In this document: piece after piece, positions 60,277 through 64,000 of the stretch | Numbering within the stretch: the stretch's first letter is position 1 | How the letters are laid out: every line of letters starts with the position of its first letter | NCBI RefSeq assembly: GCF_025685655.1 | Contig: NZ_JAGSYG010000003.1 | Location: 806,001-870,000, forward strand | Reading direction: 5' to 3' | Length of the DNA: 64,000 nucleotides | DNA from: Acidicapsa ligni | GTDB taxonomy: Bacteria > Acidobacteriota > Terriglobia > Terriglobales > Acidobacteriaceae | Translations under genes and position numbers: made by a program | Notes under the pieces: generated by a model | What the model was told of the DNA's origin: nothing | Seen by the model: the letters and a program-made list of their open reading frames with translations, nothing else | Database searches by the model: none

Positions 60277-60673
60277 CAGGACTCCTTTTGGGGCGGGGGA
60301 GGAACTGTTTAGGGCTCCGAAGCCGCCTACTTACCCGATTAGACTCCATATCCGGCTGCAAAGTATCAGATAAGATTGCACTGATTTGATTGCGCTGAAC
60401 AACTGGATCTGGAGTGACTACACAGTCCGTTGATTGTACTCCTAAGAGGGCCGCTCTCGCATGGCACAAGTGAGCGAATTGAAGATATCCGGTAGATCTC
60501 AAAAAATCGATTTGCCCTATAAGTCCAATGCCAGCTTATATTTCGGTTAGGATGCGACGGTCTTCTTTCCTGCTGGCCAGGGGCCAATCCGGGTAGCTAA
60601 TTCAATGTAGCTGACGCTTCCGGTTGCACAGCCAGCCAAACGTTGGCTAGTGAACGGGAACCGAAACGGCAAT
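60277..60673. other. Intergenic region between tilS and ftsH
   Basis: About 397 bases without a gene. It should contain the ftsH promoter. A small hairpin AGCCAAACGTTGGCT sits near 60633-60647 but has no T-run. No RNA gene recognised. Confidence 0.45.
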
Positions 60674-62005
60674 TTATTCCTTCTGCGCGGAAATGGTCAA
60701 TTCCTGGATGGGCTGGAGTTCTGCGCCCTGCATCCAGACGATGAGGCCTTGCCATTCGACGACAGGCCAGTGTTCCCTGTCGGTTCCGGTGACTTTGAGG
60801 CGTTCAAGTACTTCTTTTACCTTGCGTGGACCGCTGGAGTAGCGCAGGGTTACTCGGTCACCAGGCTTCCAATTGCGGATGATTGCGGGGGAAACCGGGG
60901 CAGTGGCGGTGGCCTGAAAACGCAGGCCAAAGGCGGTGGCCTCGCCAGGCACAGGAAGCGGGCAGGCGGCTGGCGCTTCCGATGAGTGGATTTTAGGCTG
61001 GTTACGCGAGAGGCGGAGTTCACGGGGAGTGCGTTCGACGGTGAGCGGGCCGGGGAGTGCCAGTTGCTGGCCTGCGCGGCCCTGGGTGGCGAGCAGGCGC
61101 AGGGTCTCGGTTGCGTCGAAACTGAGCGATACTCCGAGGGTAGCGGCGGCATGGCGAAGCAGGCGGCGTTGCAGGGCGGGAGGCAGCGCGCTGACGCGGA
61201 CTATGTCCAGAGCGAGGGCGTCTTCATTCGCGGAGGCACGACCACCGCCGCGGACGGGACGCCCGGTGAGGATGAGCTGGGGAGCGAGGCGGGCTAGTTC
61301 GGATTGCCACCAGGCTTCTTCATCGCGGGATAGCTCGGCCATGTTGGAGAGATGTTTCCGAATCTGGGGGTTCCATTGCTCAAGTTCCGGAAGCAACTGG
61401 TGGCGGAGGCGGTTGCGGGTGTAGGCCGGGTCGCTGTTGGAGGCATCTTCGCGCCAGCCCTGACCCAGTTCATGAAGATACGCCTCGATTTGAGGACGCG
61501 TGGCAGCGAGGAGCGGGCGGAGAATCCTGCCCTCAGGGAATACGACGATGGGATGGATGCCGGAGAGGCCTTCGGTCCAGGCACCGCGAAGGAATTTCCC
61601 TAAAACGGTCTCTGCCTGATCGTCGAGGGTGTGGGCAGTGGCTACAGCATCCACGTGGCCATGGGCCATGAGTTGGCGGAACCAAGTGTAGCGCAGGCGG
61701 CGGGCTGCTTCTTCTATGGATTCCTTATGCTCTTCCGCTTCGCTGGCGGTATCAACCTGAGCGGAATGAAAGATGAGGCCGAGGGATTGGGCGAGGTCCG
61801 AGGCGAATTGCCGATCGGCATCGGCTGCAGCGCCGCGGAGGCCGTGATGCAGATGGGCGGCGTGAAGGACGATGCCCAGTTCATCAGCACGGGCGGCGAG
61901 TGCACGGGTAAGGGCTACGGAATCGGCGCCGCCGGAGAGTCCGATGGCCAGCCGCAGGCCGGGCTTGAGGAAGGATGTGCTGAGAGGAAGATGCGTAGCG
62001 ATCAC
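60674..62005 (-). CDS. tilS: tRNA(Ile)-lysidine synthase
   Basis: 443 residues from a GTG start (AAGGA immediately upstream). PP-loop motif SGGADSVALTRAL (residues about 24-36), then LHAAHLHHGLRG, VDAVATAHTLDDQAETVLGKFLRGA and GIHPIVVFPEGRILRPLL, the core of the N-type ATPase domain. The C-terminal TilS domains follow (about 330-443; FQATATAPVSPAIIRNWKPG, KKVLERLKV-like helix). It adds lysine to C34 of tRNA-Ile (CAU), changing decoding to AUA. Divergent from ispD. Together with ftsH downstream this is a conserved arrangement. Confidence 0.95.
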   Translation of the reverse strand: MIATHLPLSTSFLKPGLRLAIGLSGGADSVALTRALAARADELGIVLHAAHLHHGLRGAAADADRQFASDLAQSLGLIFHSAQVDTASEAEEHKESIEEAARRLRYTWFRQLMAHGHVDAVATAHTLDDQAETVLGKFLRGAWTEGLSGIHPIVVFPEGRILRPLLAATRPQIEAYLHELGQGWREDASNSDPAYTRNRLRHQLLPELEQWNPQIRKHLSNMAELSRDEEAWWQSELARLAPQLILTGRPVRGGGRASANEDALALDIVRVSALPPALQRRLLRHAAATLGVSLSFDATETLRLLATQGRAGQQLALPGPLTVERTPRELRLSRNQPKIHSSEAPAACPLPVPGEATAFGLRFQATATAPVSPAIIRNWKPGDRVTLRYSSGPRKVKEVLERLKVTGTDREHWPVVEWQGLIVWMQGAELQPIQELTISAQKE

Positions 62006-62074
62006 TCCTTGATGTTAGAACGGTGAGACCGAATGGTGGGACAGAACGGTGTAACAGGGTATACTCCACTGGTT

Positions 62075-62803
62075 ATGCAGGTTTTTGCGATCCTTCCCGC
62101 TGCTGGTCTGGGCACGCGCATGGCTGCGGCGTTGCCAAAACAATTTCTGGAACTGAATGGGCTGCCAATCCTCATTCATTCTCTTCGCGCCTTTGCGTCT
62201 GTACCGAGGGTGACGGCGATCTACGTTGCAGTCCGCGGCAATGAGGTGGAGCGTGTTCGAGCGCAGGTGGCCGAATATGCGGATGCCTATGGTTTTGCCG
62301 GACGGGTGCATGTGGTCGAAGGCGGAGATAATCGCCAGGGATCGGTGGCGAATGCCCTGGCTGCGCTGAAGAGCGGCAACGAGGATATTGTGCTCGTTCA
62401 TGACGCGGTGCGGCCTTTGATCGATACGGCGACCATCGAACGAACGATTGACGCGGTGGTGGAGTTTGGCGCAGCGATTGTGGGGCTACCTGCGATTGAT
62501 ACGGTGAAGCAGGTGGAGCGTACGGCGCATGGGGCGCTGGTGACTTCGACGATTCCGCGAGAATTTGTGGTGCTGGCGCAGACTCCCCAGGGATTTCGCT
62601 GCGGAGTGCTGCACAAGGCGTTTGCGGAAGCGACGGCGGACGGATTTGTGGGAACCGATGAGGCCTCGGTGGTAGAGCGAATGGGGCACCCGGTGGCGGT
62701 GGTTCCCGGCTCACAGGTTAATCTTAAGATCACACAACCTGGGGACATTGAACTCGCGGAGTTCTATTTGCGACAAAGAGACCGGGATCGTAATCGGGTT
62801 TAA
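62075..62803 (+). CDS. ispD: 2-C-methyl-D-erythritol 4-phosphate cytidylyltransferase
   Basis: About 242 residues using the ATG at 62075; the in-frame ATG at 62033 adds 14. The nucleotide-binding loop is FAILPAAGLGTRMAAALPKQ and the rest matches IspD: VHVVEGGDNRQGSVANAL, IVLVHDAVRPLIDTATI, GLPAIDTVKQV and EFVVLAQTPQGFRC, finishing with VAVVPGSQVNLKITQPGDIE. It activates MEP with CTP in the non-mevalonate isoprenoid pathway. ispF follows after 61 bases on the same strand, so they are an operon. Its promoter region faces tilS. Confidence 0.95.
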   Translation: MQVFAILPAAGLGTRMAAALPKQFLELNGLPILIHSLRAFASVPRVTAIYVAVRGNEVERVRAQVAEYADAYGFAGRVHVVEGGDNRQGSVANALAALKSGNEDIVLVHDAVRPLIDTATIERTIDAVVEFGAAIVGLPAIDTVKQVERTAHGALVTSTIPREFVVLAQTPQGFRCGVLHKAFAEATADGFVGTDEASVVERMGHPVAVVPGSQVNLKITQPGDIELAEFYLRQRDRDRNRV

Positions 62804-62864
62804 GCGGGATCATTCAAAACTTCTATTCTTCATTCAGGATGGATAAGGAACAGGCACGAACATT

Positions 62865-63482
62865 ATGGATACACGAATTGGATTTGGTTGGGATTCGCAT
62901 GCGTTTAAACCGGGCGTTCCTCTGCGCATTGGCGGGATGACTCTGGAACATGACTCTGGGTTGGCTGGCCATTCGGATGGCGATGTGCTGTTGCATGCAA
63001 TTACCGATGCACTGCTGGGAGCGGTGGCGGCTGGAGATATTGGAAGCTTTTTTCCGCCGGGCGATCCGCGCTGGAAGGATGCGGATTCCGCTATCTTTTT
63101 GAACCTGGCCCTGGAAGAGATTCAGCATGCCGGGTACGGCATTGTGAATGTGGATACGACACTGGTGCTGGCGGCTCCGAAGATTTCTCCGATTGCCGGG
63201 GAGATGCGGGTGCGTGTTGCTGAATTGCTCAATGTCGATCTGGACCAGGTAAGCATCAAGGCCAAGACTCCTGAGGGACTTGGATTGGATCATGTGGCGC
63301 AGGCTCATGCCGTGGTGCTGCTGGAACGGGTGCGCGATCCTGAGGATCTGAAGAGCATGTCGGCGGTCATTCAGAGCCAGCGTGAGTTGGAAGATGTTGT
63401 CGAAGACCTGCTGACACAGGTGCATGGCGTACCCAAGCGCAGGGAGATTGTGCCGGCGTTTGATACGGAAGACATCACCTAG
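62865..63482 (+). CDS. ispF: 2-C-methyl-D-erythritol 2,4-cyclodiphosphate synthase with C-terminal extension
   Basis: 205 residues versus about 157-160 usual. The core has GFGWDSHAFKPGVPLRIGGM (metal Asp/His), GLAGHSDGDVLLHAITDALL (catalytic and metal His), DIGSFFPPGDPRWKDADS and KAKTPEGLG. The trimeric enzyme makes the cyclic diphosphate and CMP with zinc. After AHAVVLLER (about residue 160) there is an additional tail of about 45 charged residues (VRDPEDLKSMSAVIQSQREL ... PAFDTEDIT), which I do not recognise. The tail is probably helical and acidic at the end. Downstream of ispD, upstream of gltX. Confidence 0.93.
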   Translation: MDTRIGFGWDSHAFKPGVPLRIGGMTLEHDSGLAGHSDGDVLLHAITDALLGAVAAGDIGSFFPPGDPRWKDADSAIFLNLALEEIQHAGYGIVNVDTTLVLAAPKISPIAGEMRVRVAELLNVDLDQVSIKAKTPEGLGLDHVAQAHAVVLLERVRDPEDLKSMSAVIQSQRELEDVVEDLLTQVHGVPKRREIVPAFDTEDIT

Positions 63483-63647
63483 ATCTGGTGATACTGGTCC
63501 TGATGATCGTTGTTCTGTGAGTGAACATCGGGATGCTGTATGTCTTCGCTTTTACGAACTGGAGGATGGTTTCGGCGACACTTGACGCGTGACCATCTTC
63601 CCCCGCATCGGCTTTGCCGTGAGATTGAACTCTGGCGAACTGGTTAG

Positions 63648-64000
<353 letters not shown>

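Noticed and set aside
60633-60647. Hairpin AGCCAAACGTTGGCT between tilS and ftsH
   Set aside because: Stem of six bases, no T-run; not supported as a terminator or riboswitch.

Overview
The window is a gene-dense, moderately GC-rich bacterial chromosome segment. Gene content and order point to the Acidobacteriota, most likely class Terriglobia (Acidobacteriaceae). The pointers are a bcsQ - fused bcsA/bcsB - bcsZ - bcsC cellulose operon, tandem MacB-like permeases, a Tat-exported ferritin-like protein, lptE-holA, tilS-ftsH, ispD-ispF-gltX, and many short TTG/GTG starts. This assignment is an inference; there is no rRNA gene in the window. I see no prophage, transposase, CRISPR array, plasmid origin or rRNA. 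The only RNA gene is tRNA-Lys(UUU) at 21092-21167.

Layout. 1-7 kb: the 3' part of a ClC channel, a UbiA-family prenyltransferase, a polytopic membrane protein, then a two-gene unit made of a histidine-kinase-like protein that has lost its phospho-accepting His and a KdpD-type sensor/Usp protein without a kinase domain. 7.2-8.2 kb: a Tat-exported ferritin-like protein and its terminator. 8.3-20.7 kb (minus): a tightly overlapping cellulose operon. 21-27 kb: tRNA-Lys, galT, an ATP-grasp enzyme, a DUF4254 protein, a TPR protein, a YvcK/CofD-like protein and a small secreted protein. 27.5-35 kb: rlmN, an M16 peptidase, a prepilin, a LolA-like protein, two MacB-like permeases, and a degenerate 3-hydroxyacyl-CoA dehydrogenase N-domain coupled to a 60-residue ORF. 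35-40 kb: a GH39 glycosidase divergent from a small carbohydrate-binding protein, then mntH and its DtxR/MntR-type regulator with a perfect palindromic operator candidate. 40-51 kb: a HEAT-like protein, malQ, a PpiD/SurA-like foldase, a WcaF-like acetyltransferase, pyrD (class 1B), a zinc-finger membrane protein, an MBL-fold hydrolase, a 3-hydroxybutyryl-CoA dehydrogenase and a TonB-domain gene apparently split by a frameshift. 51-64 kb: a PP2C phosphatase, two DMT transporters, holA, lptE, a methyltransferase, ftsH, tilS, ispD, ispF and the 5' end of gltX.

Themes. Envelope and polysaccharide functions dominate: cellulose synthesis and export, LPS assembly (lptE), sugar metabolism (galT, malQ, GH39), lipoprotein trafficking (LolA) and a foldase (PpiD). 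The more unusual items are the kinase-dead histidine kinase beside a split KdpD, a BcsR-like motif apparently fused to BcsQ, the MntR-type operator overlapping the predicted mntH promoter, the frameshifted TonB gene whose internal duplication shows the two parts were once one protein, and short dispersed palindromic repeats. I did not find an obviously new multi-gene defence or biosynthetic system.
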